Assembly (NCBI RefSeq): GCF_009905615.1
Contig: NZ_JAAAKW010000013.1
Coordinates: forward strand, 99,881-163,880
Direction: 5' to 3'
DNA: 64,000 nt
DNA from: Pseudomonas sp. SLFW
GTDB lineage: Bacteria; Pseudomonadota; Gammaproteobacteria; Pseudomonadales; Pseudomonadaceae
Each line of letters begins with the position of its first letter. The first letter of the stretch is position 1. This document shows positions 23,949 through 31,997 of this stretch, in pieces. Under the pieces are notes generated by a model. The model saw nothing but the letters and a program-made list of their open reading frames with translations, ran no database searches and had not been told where the DNA came from. A program made the position numbers and the translations under genes.

Positions 23949-24935
23949 ATGACTGTACCCATCGCAATCATCGGTACCGGTATCGCCGGACTCTCATCCG
24001 CCCGCGCACTGCAAGCTGCCGGGCATGGCATCCACCTTTTCGACAAGAGTCGTGGCAGCGGCGGACGCATGTCCAGCAAGCGCAGCGATGCGGGTGCCCT
24101 GGACATGGGCGCGCAATATTTCACGGCCCGTGATCGTCGCTTCGCCGCTGCGGTTCAACAGTGGCAGGCCGAAGGTCACGTCGCTGAATGGAAACCCAAG
24201 CTCTACAACTTTCAGAATGGCGCGCTGAGCCTGTCCCCGGACGAGCAAGTGCGTTGGGTTGGCACGCCGCGCATGAGCGCGATCACCCGGGCGATGCTCA
24301 GTGATATGCCCGTCACGTTCTCCTGCCGCATCACCGAGGTCTTCCGGGGCGAAGAGAACTGGCACCTGATCGACGCTGACGGCCGCAATCATGGGCCGTT
24401 CAGTCAGGTGGTCATCGCCATTCCCGCCCCTCAAGCGACAACGCTGCTGGCTGCGGCACCGAAGCTGGCAAGCGTCGTGGCCGGAGTGAAAATGGAGCCG
24501 ACCTGGGCCGTGGCACTGGCGTTCGACACACCGCTGGACACCCCATTGGAGGGCTGCTTCGTACAGGACAGCCCCATCGACTGGCTCGCCCGCAACCGCA
24601 GCAAACCTGGACGCGACAGCACGATGGACACGTGGGTCTTGCATGCGACCAGCGCCTGGAGTCGTCAGCATCTGGACATGCCCCGCGAGCAGGTCATCGA
24701 TCATCTGCACGGCGCGTTCGCCGAGCTGATCAACTGCGCGATGCCCGCCCCGGCGTTTACCCTCGCCCACCGCTGGCTGTACGCCAGACCGGCAGGCGGA
24801 CGTGAAGTCGGCGCACTGTCCGATCCGGATCTGGGCCTTTATGTGTGTGGCGACTGGTGCCTGTCCGGGCGAGTCGAAGGGGCCTGGCTCAGCGGTCAAG
24901 AAGCTGCGCGCCGTTTGCTCGAACACCTCAAGTGA
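23949..24935 (+). CDS. FAD/NAD(P)-dependent amine-oxidase-like flavoprotein
   Basis: A 328-residue flavoprotein. The dinucleotide-binding motif IAIIGTGIAGLSSARAL is at residues 5-21, followed by the FAD-family motif FDKSRGSGGRMSSKR and ALDMGAQYFTARD. The C-terminal FAD region reads LYVCGDWCLSGRVEGAWLSG. It is similar in layout to the renalase/amine oxidase group; P. aeruginosa PA4657 is the positional counterpart (recalled). The substrate is unknown. Its stop overlaps the next start (GTGA). A near-consensus LitR-type operator at the promoter suggests light-responsive expression. Confidence 0.82.
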   Translation: MTVPIAIIGTGIAGLSSARALQAAGHGIHLFDKSRGSGGRMSSKRSDAGALDMGAQYFTARDRRFAAAVQQWQAEGHVAEWKPKLYNFQNGALSLSPDEQVRWVGTPRMSAITRAMLSDMPVTFSCRITEVFRGEENWHLIDADGRNHGPFSQVVIAIPAPQATTLLAAAPKLASVVAGVKMEPTWAVALAFDTPLDTPLEGCFVQDSPIDWLARNRSKPGRDSTMDTWVLHATSAWSRQHLDMPREQVIDHLHGAFAELINCAMPAPAFTLAHRWLYARPAGGREVGALSDPDLGLYVCGDWCLSGRVEGAWLSGQEAARRLLEHLK

Positions 24936-25147
24936 ATCGCCTCAATCCACGCAAACTGCTGCTGTCGAAATGGACAGCAGCCCATCCTCGCCATCGCGAA
25001 AAACACTTTCTGGTGACCGAACTCTTCCGCGACGAAGAAGGCACGGTGCTGGAAATCGAACTGCAGGCGGTGCTGACCCAACGCAGCGAGCGTTTCCCCT
25101 GGCAAGCGTTGCAGGACGATGAACGCTGGTTGATGGGGTGGAAATAG
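24932..25147 (+). CDS. TIGR02450 family Trp-rich protein
   Basis: A 71-residue basic protein starting with GTG that overlaps the flavoprotein stop by four bases. The family pattern is clear: NPRKLLLSKWTA at the N-terminus and FPWQAL / ERWLMGWK at the end, with conserved Trp residues. Family members are short, widespread in proteobacteria and uncharacterised, and often sit near photolyase genes. It is cotranscribed with the FAD protein. Confidence 0.85.
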   Translation: MNRLNPRKLLLSKWTAAHPRHREKHFLVTELFRDEEGTVLEIELQAVLTQRSERFPWQALQDDERWLMGWK

Positions 25148-25165
25148 CCTTGCAGCATTCCCTCT

Positions 25166-25253
25166 CTGTAGGAGTGAGCTTGCTCGCGAGGCGTCGACAT
25201 AGTCAGCATCGCAGCGCCTGAAATAACGCATCGCGAGCAAGCTCACTCCTACA
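25166..25253. repeat. REPIN-like inverted repeat (GTAGGAGTGAGC family)
   Basis: Arms CTGTAGGAGTGAGCTTGC... and reverse complement, with a ~40-base interior. It separates the two light-type transcription units and lies just upstream of the tandem operators. Confidence 0.88.
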
Positions 25254-25266
25254 AGTCGCCAATAGC

Positions 25267-25290
25267 TGTACAAATCATTTGACTTGTACA
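25267..25290 (+). promoter_or_regulatory. Operator 1 of the photolyase operon (TGTACA-N12-TGTACA)
   Basis: A perfect TGTACA at 25267-25272, 12 bases, and a perfect TGTACA at 25285-25290. The site contains the -35 element TTGACT (25279-25284), so occupancy would block RNA polymerase. The pattern matches the recalled LitR/CarH-class consensus exactly; a LitR-like gene is second in the operon. Confidence 0.8.
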
Positions 25291-25306
25291 ACCTCAAACC
25301 TATGAT
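25279..25306 (+). promoter_or_regulatory. Sigma-70 promoter of the photolyase operon
   Basis: TTGACT (25279-25284), a 16-base spacer, and TATGAT (25301-25306). Transcription should start near 25313, about 50 bp before the first gene. It is flanked and overlapped by the two TGTACA-type operators. Confidence 0.8.
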
Positions 25307-25316
25307 GAACAGAAGT

Positions 25317-25340
25317 TGTACAGCGCTGTCAGTCTGTACA
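25317..25340 (+). promoter_or_regulatory. Operator 2 of the photolyase operon (TGTACA-N12-TGTACA)
   Basis: A second perfect site: TGTACA 25317-25322, 12 bases, TGTACA 25335-25340. It lies immediately downstream of the -10, in the first transcribed bases, where a bound repressor would hinder promoter clearance. The centres of the two sites are 50 bp apart. Confidence 0.8.
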
Positions 25341-25363
25341 AGAAAGTTTATCGAGGTTTGTCT

Positions 25364-26344
25364 ATGTCCGTACCCGCCGATCAATCGCCGGAACAGAAAT
25401 CCAAGCCTAAATTGGGGGTGAGCGCCTGCCTGATGGGCGTTGAGGTTCGGTACAACGGCGGCCATAAAGAATCACACCTGCTGACCCGGGCGTTGCACGA
25501 ATATTTCGATTTCGTCCCCGCGTGCCCTGAAGTCGCCATCGGCATGGGGATTCCGCGCGAGGCGATTCGGCTGGTGGGCGACCCGGAGCATCCGCAAGCC
25601 GTGGGCAGTGTCCACGAAGACATGAACGTGACCCAGCCGCTGGCCGATTACGGCGCGCACATGGCCGAAGAGATGAGCGACATCTGCGGCTACATCTTCA
25701 TGCAGAAATCGCCGTCCTGCGGGCTGGAGCGGGTCAAGGTGTATCGCGACAACGGTGCGCCGTTCGATGCGGGCGGTCGCGGTATCTACGCCCAGGCATT
25801 CTGCGCCCGACACCCCAATCTGCCCGTGGAAGAAGACGGCCGCCTGAACGACCCGGTGCTGCGCGAGAACTTCATCACCCGCGTCTACGCCTACGCCGCC
25901 TGGCAACAGTTGCTGAAAGAAGGCGTTACCCGTCGCGCCCTCACCGAATTTCATTCCCGCTACAAATACCAACTGATGGCCAATGACCCGATTCAGTACA
26001 AGGCGTTGGGCAACCTGCTGGGCAACATGGGCCGCTGCGATCCCAACGACATCGCGCCGCGCTACTTCAGCGAACTGATGGCGGCCCTGAAAAAACCAGC
26101 CACGCGCCGTACCCACACCAACGTGTTGCAGCACATTTGCGGGTACCTGCGCGAAACCATCAGTGCCGCCGACAAGCAGGAAATCCAGACCGTCATCAAC
26201 CAGTACCACCAGGGCATCGTGCCGCTGGTGGTGCCGCTGACGCTGCTCAAACACCACTTTCGCCAACACCCGGACCCGTACATCGCGCTGCAGGTGTACC
26301 TGCAACCGCATCCGGAAAACCTCAGCCTGCGTAACGCGATTTAA
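25364..26344 (+). CDS. DUF523 and DUF1722 (YbgA-type) domain protein
   Basis: A 326-residue two-domain protein. The N-terminal ~150 residues are DUF523, with paired cysteine regions LGVSACLMGVEVRYNGGHK and MQKSPSCGLERVK, suggestive of metal or Fe-S binding. The C-terminal part is DUF1722/YbgA (EFHSRYKYQLMANDP; CGYLRETISAADKQEI). Function is unknown; YbgA lies beside the photolyase gene phr in E. coli as well. Start 25364 follows GAGG. It is the first gene of the nine-gene operon. Confidence 0.87.
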   Translation: MSVPADQSPEQKSKPKLGVSACLMGVEVRYNGGHKESHLLTRALHEYFDFVPACPEVAIGMGIPREAIRLVGDPEHPQAVGSVHEDMNVTQPLADYGAHMAEEMSDICGYIFMQKSPSCGLERVKVYRDNGAPFDAGGRGIYAQAFCARHPNLPVEEDGRLNDPVLRENFITRVYAYAAWQQLLKEGVTRRALTEFHSRYKYQLMANDPIQYKALGNLLGNMGRCDPNDIAPRYFSELMAALKKPATRRTHTNVLQHICGYLRETISAADKQEIQTVINQYHQGIVPLVVPLTLLKHHFRQHPDPYIALQVYLQPHPENLSLRNAI

Positions 26345-26347
26345 ACC

Positions 26348-27277
26348 ATGAAAGACATCGAACCGCTAAACGACACGCAGGATTACGCCCACGCCCTCGA
26401 AGAGGGTTGGCTCCCCATCCGCGAAGTGGCCCGCCTGACCGGGGTGAACGCCGTGACCCTGCGCGCCTGGGAGCGTCGCTATGGGCTGATCGTTCCCCAT
26501 CGCACACCCAAGGGCCATCGCCTCTACAGCACGGCCCATGTGGAGCGGGTGCTGACGATCCTCACCTGGCTCAATCGTGGGGTGTCGGTCAGTCAGGTCA
26601 AGCAGTTGATCGACGATCAGCAGGCACCGCCGCCGAGCATCGAAAGTGATTGGGATCAGCTCCGGCAGACGCTCTTGCAAGCGATCACGACCCTGTCGGA
26701 ACGGCGACTGGACGACACGCTTAATCAGGCCATGTCGCTCTACCCGCCGCGCACCCTCTGCGAGCAATTGTTGCTGCCGTTGCTGGCGACGCTGGAACAA
26801 CGCTGGCAAGGCCAGTTCGGCGCCCAGTTGGAACGGGTGTTTTTCTATTCCTGGCTACGGAGCAAATTCGGGGCACGGCTTTACCACAACAATCGTCAAG
26901 TCAGCGGCGCCCCTGTGTTGCTGATCAATCAGTCCGATGTGCCACTCGAACCGCACCTGTGGCTGACGGCCTGGCTGGTGAGCAGCGCCGACTGCCCGGT
27001 GGAGGTCTTCGATTGGCCGGTGCCAGCGGGGGAATTGGGCCTGGCGTGCGAGCACCTCAAGCCGCGCGCGGTGCTGTTCTATTCCAGCAAGCCGCTGAAC
27101 CTGAGCCAGCTCCCCCGCCTGTTGAACGCCATTGACTGCCCGAAATTGATTATTGGTCCGACCGTGCGCATCCATTCGGCCGAGTTATCCGTATCTGTCA
27201 GTGAGGTCGCCGGACTCACTCTGGCCGAAGACCCCTTGACCGCCCAGACCGCACTTCAACGTCTGGACATCATTTAA
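26348..27277 (+). CDS. MerR family regulator, LitR/CarH-like without B12 motif (class II LitR)
   Basis: A 309-residue regulator. Residues 20-90 are a MerR DNA-binding domain (LPIREVARLTGVNAVTLRAW; TPKGHRLYSTAHVERVL). A helical middle (EQLLLPLLATLEQRWQGQFG) and a C-terminal Rossmann-like region correspond to the B12-binding half of CarH/LitR. The DxHxxG cobalamin motif is not present, as in class II LitR proteins. These repress photolyase and lipid genes in the dark, with help from a separate flavin photoreceptor in P. putida (recalled). It probably autoregulates through the two operators upstream of the operon. Confidence 0.82.
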   Translation: MKDIEPLNDTQDYAHALEEGWLPIREVARLTGVNAVTLRAWERRYGLIVPHRTPKGHRLYSTAHVERVLTILTWLNRGVSVSQVKQLIDDQQAPPPSIESDWDQLRQTLLQAITTLSERRLDDTLNQAMSLYPPRTLCEQLLLPLLATLEQRWQGQFGAQLERVFFYSWLRSKFGARLYHNNRQVSGAPVLLINQSDVPLEPHLWLTAWLVSSADCPVEVFDWPVPAGELGLACEHLKPRAVLFYSSKPLNLSQLPRLLNAIDCPKLIIGPTVRIHSAELSVSVSEVAGLTLAEDPLTAQTALQRLDII

Positions 27278-27289
27278 GGATTCAAGAGC

Positions 27290-28735
27290 ATGCAATTGAT
27301 CTGGCTGCGCACCGACCTGCGCGTACACGACAACACCGCCTTGAGCGCTGCGATGAAGCAGGGACCGACGCTGGCTGTGTACATGATCAGTCCCGCGCAG
27401 TGGCAGAGCCATGACGATTCGCCGAACAAAGTCGACTTTTGGCTGCGCAACCTTGAAGCCTTGAAGCACGAACTGAACGCCCTCAACGTCCCGCTGCTGA
27501 TCGTGCACGCCAACACGTGGGACAAGGCGCCGAAAGCCCTGCTGGACCTGTGCACGGCCCACAACGTCGAGCATGTGCACGTCAACGAAGAATACGGTGT
27601 CAACGAAGATAACCGGGACAAGGCCGTCCAAGCGGCGCTTGATGAACACGGCATCGGCTTCACCCGTCACCTCGATCAGCTGTTCTTCCCGCCCGGGAGC
27701 GTGCTGACCAAGACCGGCGGTTACTTCAAGGTCTACACCCAGTTCCGCAAAGTCTGTTACCAGCGCTTGCACCATTCGATGCCGTCGGTGATTCGCTTGC
27801 CGAGCAAACAGTCGCCCGTGCATGTGAAAAGCGACGCCGTGCCTGATCACGTCAAAGGCTTCGCGGCACCCTCTGACGCGGTGCGCAAGCTCTGGCCTGC
27901 CGGTGAAGATGAAGCGCGCAAACGTCTTGAACACTTCACCGACGACCAGGTGCATTACTACAACGACGAGCGCGATTTCCCCGCCAAGCCTGGCACCAGC
28001 CAGCTCTCTGCGTACCTGGCGGCGGGCGTAGTGTCGCCCCGTCAGTGCCTGCATGCGGCCTTGCGCAGCAACAACGGCGAGTTCGAGACCGGCAACGTCG
28101 GCTCGGTGACCTGGATCAACGAGCTGCTGTGGCGCGAGTTCTACAAGCACGTCCTGGTCGGCTTCCCGCGTGTCTCCCGCCATCGCGCGTTCCGGCCTGA
28201 AACCGAAGCCTTGAAATGGCGTCACGCGCCCAAGGAGCTGGAAGCCTGGCAACAAGGCCGCACCGGGATTCCCATCGTCGATGCAGCAATGCGGCAATTG
28301 GTGCACACCGGCTGGATGCACAACCGCCTGCGCATGATCGTGGCGATGTTTCTGACCAAGAACCTGCTGCTCGACTGGCGTGAAGGCGAGCGGTTCTTCA
28401 TGCAGCATCTGATCGACGGCGACCTGGCAGCGAACAACGGCGGCTGGCAATGGAGTTCGTCCACCGGCACGGATTCCTCGCCGTATTTCCGCATCTTCAA
28501 CCCGCTGAACCAGTCCGAGCGATTCGACCCGGAAGGCCTGTTCATCAAGTATTGGGTGCCGGAGCTGAAAGACCTGAACAAGCGCGACATTCACGATCCG
28601 TCGTCCCTCGGCGGGCTGTTTGGCGTCGAAGGCTACCCCTCGCCCATCGTCAACCTGAAGGCCAGCCGCGAGCGCGCGCTCACGGCGTTCAAATCCCTGC
28701 CCCATCGACAAGCAGAGACTCAACACCATGAGTGA
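27290..28735 (+). CDS. phrB: Deoxyribodipyrimidine photolyase (CPD class I)
   Basis: A 481-residue DNA-repair flavoenzyme that splits cyclobutane pyrimidine dimers using blue light. The N-terminal antenna-binding domain starts MQLIWLRTDLRVHDNTAL. The FAD domain has the signatures WINELLWREFYKH, RTGIPIVDAAMRQL and DGDLAANNGGWQW. Length and motifs are normal. It lies 12 bp after the regulator gene and overlaps the next gene by 8 bases. The operon promoter carries LitR-type operators. Confidence 0.95.
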   Translation: MQLIWLRTDLRVHDNTALSAAMKQGPTLAVYMISPAQWQSHDDSPNKVDFWLRNLEALKHELNALNVPLLIVHANTWDKAPKALLDLCTAHNVEHVHVNEEYGVNEDNRDKAVQAALDEHGIGFTRHLDQLFFPPGSVLTKTGGYFKVYTQFRKVCYQRLHHSMPSVIRLPSKQSPVHVKSDAVPDHVKGFAAPSDAVRKLWPAGEDEARKRLEHFTDDQVHYYNDERDFPAKPGTSQLSAYLAAGVVSPRQCLHAALRSNNGEFETGNVGSVTWINELLWREFYKHVLVGFPRVSRHRAFRPETEALKWRHAPKELEAWQQGRTGIPIVDAAMRQLVHTGWMHNRLRMIVAMFLTKNLLLDWREGERFFMQHLIDGDLAANNGGWQWSSSTGTDSSPYFRIFNPLNQSERFDPEGLFIKYWVPELKDLNKRDIHDPSSLGGLFGVEGYPSPIVNLKASRERALTAFKSLPHRQAETQHHE

Positions 28736-29153
28736 ATTCCTGCGCGACTACGCCCGGCGCTTCGCCGAACTCGACAAAGACAACCTGCATCTGCTGGACG
28801 AGTTGTACAGCGCGGACATTGACTTCGCCGACCCGTTGCACGAGGTCCACGGCCTGCCCGAGCTGCACCGGTATTTCGCCGAGCTGTACGCCAACGTTCG
28901 GGATTTGTCGTTCGAGTTTCACGCCTTCGACCAAGTGCGCGAGGGCAAGGGCTATTTGCGCTGGACCATGACCTACCGCCATCCGCGCCTCAACCAGGGC
29001 GAGCCGATTGCCGTGCAAGGTTGCTCGCACCTGTTGTGGGCCGAGAACAAGGTGTTTCAACACCGCGACTATTTCGACGCAGGCGCGCTGCTCTATGAGC
29101 ATCTGCCGGTGATGGGCCGCATGATCGGCTGGCTCAAAAGGAGGCTCGCATGA
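28728..29153 (+). CDS. NTF2-like (SnoaL-type) protein
   Basis: A 141-residue small alpha+beta protein with the NTF2-like pattern: FAELDKDNLHLLDELYSADI, FADPLHEVHGLPEL, then a beta-rich GYLRWTMTYRHPRL region. Such domains act as binding pockets or small enzymes. It overlaps phrB by 8 bases and the SDR by 4. Conservation inside the photolyase-lipid operon suggests a role in lipid modification, but no activity can be assigned. Confidence 0.82.
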   Translation: MSEFLRDYARRFAELDKDNLHLLDELYSADIDFADPLHEVHGLPELHRYFAELYANVRDLSFEFHAFDQVREGKGYLRWTMTYRHPRLNQGEPIAVQGCSHLLWAENKVFQHRDYFDAGALLYEHLPVMGRMIGWLKRRLA

Positions 29154-29938
29154 CGCGCCGCATCTGGTTGACCGGCGCCAGCAGCGGGATTGGCCTGGCG
29201 CTCGCGGAAGAGCTGCTGAACGCCGGCCACGAGGTCGCGCTGACGGCCCGCAGCGTCGCGCCGCTGGAGGCACTGGAGCAGCGATTCCCCGATCAGGTAC
29301 TGCTCGCACCCGGCGACGTCACCGACCTGCAACAGGTGACGGCGATTGGCGAACGCATCGCTCAGGTCTGGGGTGCGCTGGACACCGCGATCCTCAACGC
29401 GGGCACCTGTGAATACGTCGACACCCACCAATTCGACGCGCGGCTGGTCGAGCGGGTGGTGAAAACCAACCTCATCGCCACCTCGTATTGCGTTCAGGAA
29501 GCGCTGATTCTACTGCGCCTGGGCAAACGCCCTCACCTCGTCGGTGTCGCCAGTTCGGTGGCGTTTCTGCCGCTGACCCGCTCGGAAGCCTATGGCGCGT
29601 CGAAAGCCGGTTTGCGCTACCTGTTTCAGTCGCTGCGCATCGACTTGGCCCACGAAAACGTCGACGTCACGTTGATCAACCCCGGTTTCGTCGATACGCC
29701 GCTCACTGCGAAGAACGATTTCGCGATGCCGTTGCGCTGGTCTGCTCCAAAAGCCGCCCACTTCATTGCGCAGCGTCTGGAGAAAACCCGGCGCCCTCTG
29801 GAAATTTCCTTCCCGTTCCTGCTGATCCTCACGCTCAAGGCCATGGCGATTCTGCCCGGTCGTCTGCAACTGGCGCTGAGCAAACGCATGGTGCGCGCTT
29901 CTGGTTCGGCTCCCGGCCAACGCGAGGGCGCGCAATGA
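29150..29938 (+). CDS. Short-chain dehydrogenase/reductase
   Basis: A 262-residue classical SDR. The cofactor motif WLTGASSGIGLALAEEL, the NAG-type motif LNAG, the catalytic Ser in VGVASSVAF and the YxxxK pair in SEAYGASKAGL are all intact. The C-terminus is hydrophobic and basic (LLILTLKAMAILPGRL), which could associate with the membrane. It overlaps both neighbours by 4 bases (ATGA). The lipid context suggests a fatty-acyl or lipid-derived substrate (inference). Confidence 0.87.
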   Translation: MTRRIWLTGASSGIGLALAEELLNAGHEVALTARSVAPLEALEQRFPDQVLLAPGDVTDLQQVTAIGERIAQVWGALDTAILNAGTCEYVDTHQFDARLVERVVKTNLIATSYCVQEALILLRLGKRPHLVGVASSVAFLPLTRSEAYGASKAGLRYLFQSLRIDLAHENVDVTLINPGFVDTPLTAKNDFAMPLRWSAPKAAHFIAQRLEKTRRPLEISFPFLLILTLKAMAILPGRLQLALSKRMVRASGSAPGQREGAQ

Positions 29939-31182
29939 AGATCGCGATCATCGGCAGCGGCATTTCCGGCCTCACCAGCGCCTGGCTGCTCAACCGCGTG
30001 CATGACATTACCGTGTTTGAGGCTGACAGCTGGATCGGCGGGCACACGCACACGGTTAACGTGACGGTGAACGGCAAGACCCACGCGATCGACACAGGGT
30101 TCATCGTCTTCAACGACTGGACCTACCCCAACTTCATCAAGCTGCTCGGCAAGCTGGGCGTGGCGTTCAAACCCACCGAGATGAGCTTTTCGGTGTGCGA
30201 TCCGCACAGCCAGACCGAGTACAACGGCAACAACCTCAACAGCCTCTTCGCCCAGCGCAGCAACCTGCTGTCGCCGACCTTCTGGGGCATGCTGCGGGAC
30301 ATTTTGCGCTTCAATAAACAGGCGTTCGCCGACCTGCAAAGCCAGCGCATCGCCGCCGACACCACCCTCGGCGCCTACTTGAAATCCGAAGGCTATGGCC
30401 AGCGCTTCACCGACCATTACATCGTGCCCATGGGCGCGGCGATCTGGTCGATGTCGTTGAAAGACATGCTGGGGTTTCCACTGCAATTCTTCGTGCGTTT
30501 CTTCAAGAATCACGGTTTGCTGTCCGTCAGCAACCGGCCGCAATGGTGCGTGATCGAAGGGGGCTCAAGCCGCTACATCGAGCCATTGACGGCCTCGTTC
30601 CGGGAACGCATTCGCCTGCGATGCCCGGTCAGCCGCGTCGAGCGCGACAGCGACGGGGTGACGGTGCACAGCGCCAGCGGCAGCGAGCGTTTTGACAAGG
30701 TGATTTTCGCCTGTCATAGCGATCAGGCCCTGGCGATGCTGGCCGAACCAAGCGCCAACGAGCGAGACATTCTCGGCGCCCTGCCCTACGCCGACAACGA
30801 CGTGGTGCTGCACACCGACACCCGCCTGCTGCCCAAACGCCCGCTCGCCTGGGCCAGCTGGAATTACCGGCTAGGCGGCGCGGGCGATCAATCAGCCGCC
30901 GTCACCTACGCGATGAACATCCTGCAAGGCATCGACAGCGACACCACGTTTTGCGTCAGCCTCAACCAGACCCCGGCCATCGACCCGAGCAAGATTCTGG
31001 CGCGCTACCGCTACGCCCATCCGCAATACAGCCTCAACGGCATTGCCGCCCAAGCCCGCTGGCAAGAACTGTTTGGCGCGCAACACACCTATTACTGCGG
31101 CGCGTACTGGGCCAGCGGCTTTCATGAAGACGGCGTCGTCAGCGCGCTGCGCGTGGCGTCCGCCTTCGGAGAATCACTGTGA
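29935..31182 (+). CDS. COG2907-type NAD/FAD-binding oxidoreductase
   Basis: A 415-residue amine-oxidase-like flavoprotein. Motif IAIIGSGISGLTSAWLLN is at residues 3-20, followed by FEADSWIGGHTHTVNVTV and a C-terminal YYCGAYWASGFHEDGVVSA. Proteins of this type regularly sit beside DUF1365 and cyclopropane-synthase-like genes. In Rhodobacter, related gene sets are linked to furan fatty acid synthesis, where a flavoprotein desaturates a phospholipid acyl chain (recalled). The frame is open far upstream but ATG 29935 makes the ATGA overlap with the SDR. Confidence 0.85.
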   Translation: MKIAIIGSGISGLTSAWLLNRVHDITVFEADSWIGGHTHTVNVTVNGKTHAIDTGFIVFNDWTYPNFIKLLGKLGVAFKPTEMSFSVCDPHSQTEYNGNNLNSLFAQRSNLLSPTFWGMLRDILRFNKQAFADLQSQRIAADTTLGAYLKSEGYGQRFTDHYIVPMGAAIWSMSLKDMLGFPLQFFVRFFKNHGLLSVSNRPQWCVIEGGSSRYIEPLTASFRERIRLRCPVSRVERDSDGVTVHSASGSERFDKVIFACHSDQALAMLAEPSANERDILGALPYADNDVVLHTDTRLLPKRPLAWASWNYRLGGAGDQSAAVTYAMNILQGIDSDTTFCVSLNQTPAIDPSKILARYRYAHPQYSLNGIAAQARWQELFGAQHTYYCGAYWASGFHEDGVVSALRVASAFGESL

Positions 31183-31997
31183 GCAGCCTGCCGATGAACA
31201 GCGCCCTTTACAGCGGCCTGATCACCCATCGACGTTTCGCGCCGAGGGCCCACGCGTTCACCTACCGCATCGGCATGCTGTACCTCGACCTCGATGAACA
31301 GGACGCCGTGATGCGCCTGTCTCCGTTCGCCGGGGTGGGGCGTCTGGCGCCGTTTTCGTTTCGGCCCAATGATTACCTGCGCGAATACACCCGCCGGGGC
31401 ATTTCGCTGACCGGCGCCGTGCGCGAGATCATTCGCCAATCCTTGGGCCGCGCGCCGCTGGGCCGCATCTGCCTGCTGACCCAGGCGCGCAGTTGGGGCC
31501 TGTCGTTCAACCCGGTGAGCTTCTTCTATTGCTTCGAACTGGACGGCACGTTGGCCGCGATTGTCTGCGAAGTCACCAACACGCCGTGGCGCGAGCGCTA
31601 TCACTACGTCCTGCCCGCCAGTACCGCCGAGGGCCATCAGCATTTCGCCGTGGCCAAGGCGTTTCACGTCTCGCCGTTTCTGCCGCGGGATCTGGAATAC
31701 CGCATGAGCTTCAGCCAGCCCGATGAGCGCCTCGGCGTGCACATGGCCGACTGGCAGGGCGACGAAAAGATGTTCGACGCCACGCTCAATCTGCAACGCC
31801 AGCCCATGAGCCGCGCGACGTTGCACCGTCATCTGCTGAGCTTCCCGTGGATGACCGCCAAGACTTGCCTCGCCATTTATTGGCAGGCGCTGCGACTGTT
31901 CGTCAAACGCATACCGATTTTTTCCCATCAGGCCGCCGAAGGCTCGTACCGCATTGCCGCCGCTCAACAGAAGGAACGACGTCATGAAAAGCAGTAG
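31179..31997 (+). CDS. DUF1365 domain-containing protein
   Basis: A 272-residue protein of the DUF1365 (COG3496) family: SALYSGLITHRRFAPRAHAF at the N-terminus, SWGLSFNPVSFFYCFELDG, then FHVSPFLPRDLEYRMSFSQP. The activity is unproven; the family is tied by neighbourhood to COG2907 flavoproteins and CFA-like methyltransferases. GTG 31179 gives a GTGA overlap; ATG 31194 is an alternative start. It overlaps cfa by 14 bases. Confidence 0.85.
   Translation: MSSLPMNSALYSGLITHRRFAPRAHAFTYRIGMLYLDLDEQDAVMRLSPFAGVGRLAPFSFRPNDYLREYTRRGISLTGAVREIIRQSLGRAPLGRICLLTQARSWGLSFNPVSFFYCFELDGTLAAIVCEVTNTPWRERYHYVLPASTAEGHQHFAVAKAFHVSPFLPRDLEYRMSFSQPDERLGVHMADWQGDEKMFDATLNLQRQPMSRATLHRHLLSFPWMTAKTCLAIYWQALRLFVKRIPIFSHQAAEGSYRIAAAQQKERRHEKQ

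Noticed and set aside
27185..28729. A 514-codon open frame on the minus strand
   Set aside because: It is antisense to the end of the litR-like gene and to phrB, is rich in His/Gly/Val shadow patterns, and has no family resemblance; phrB is certain.
29488..29934. Upstream extension of the COG2907 flavoprotein frame
   Set aside because: It overlaps the SDR gene in another frame; ATG 29935 gives a proper FAD motif at the N-terminus and an ATGA overlap.
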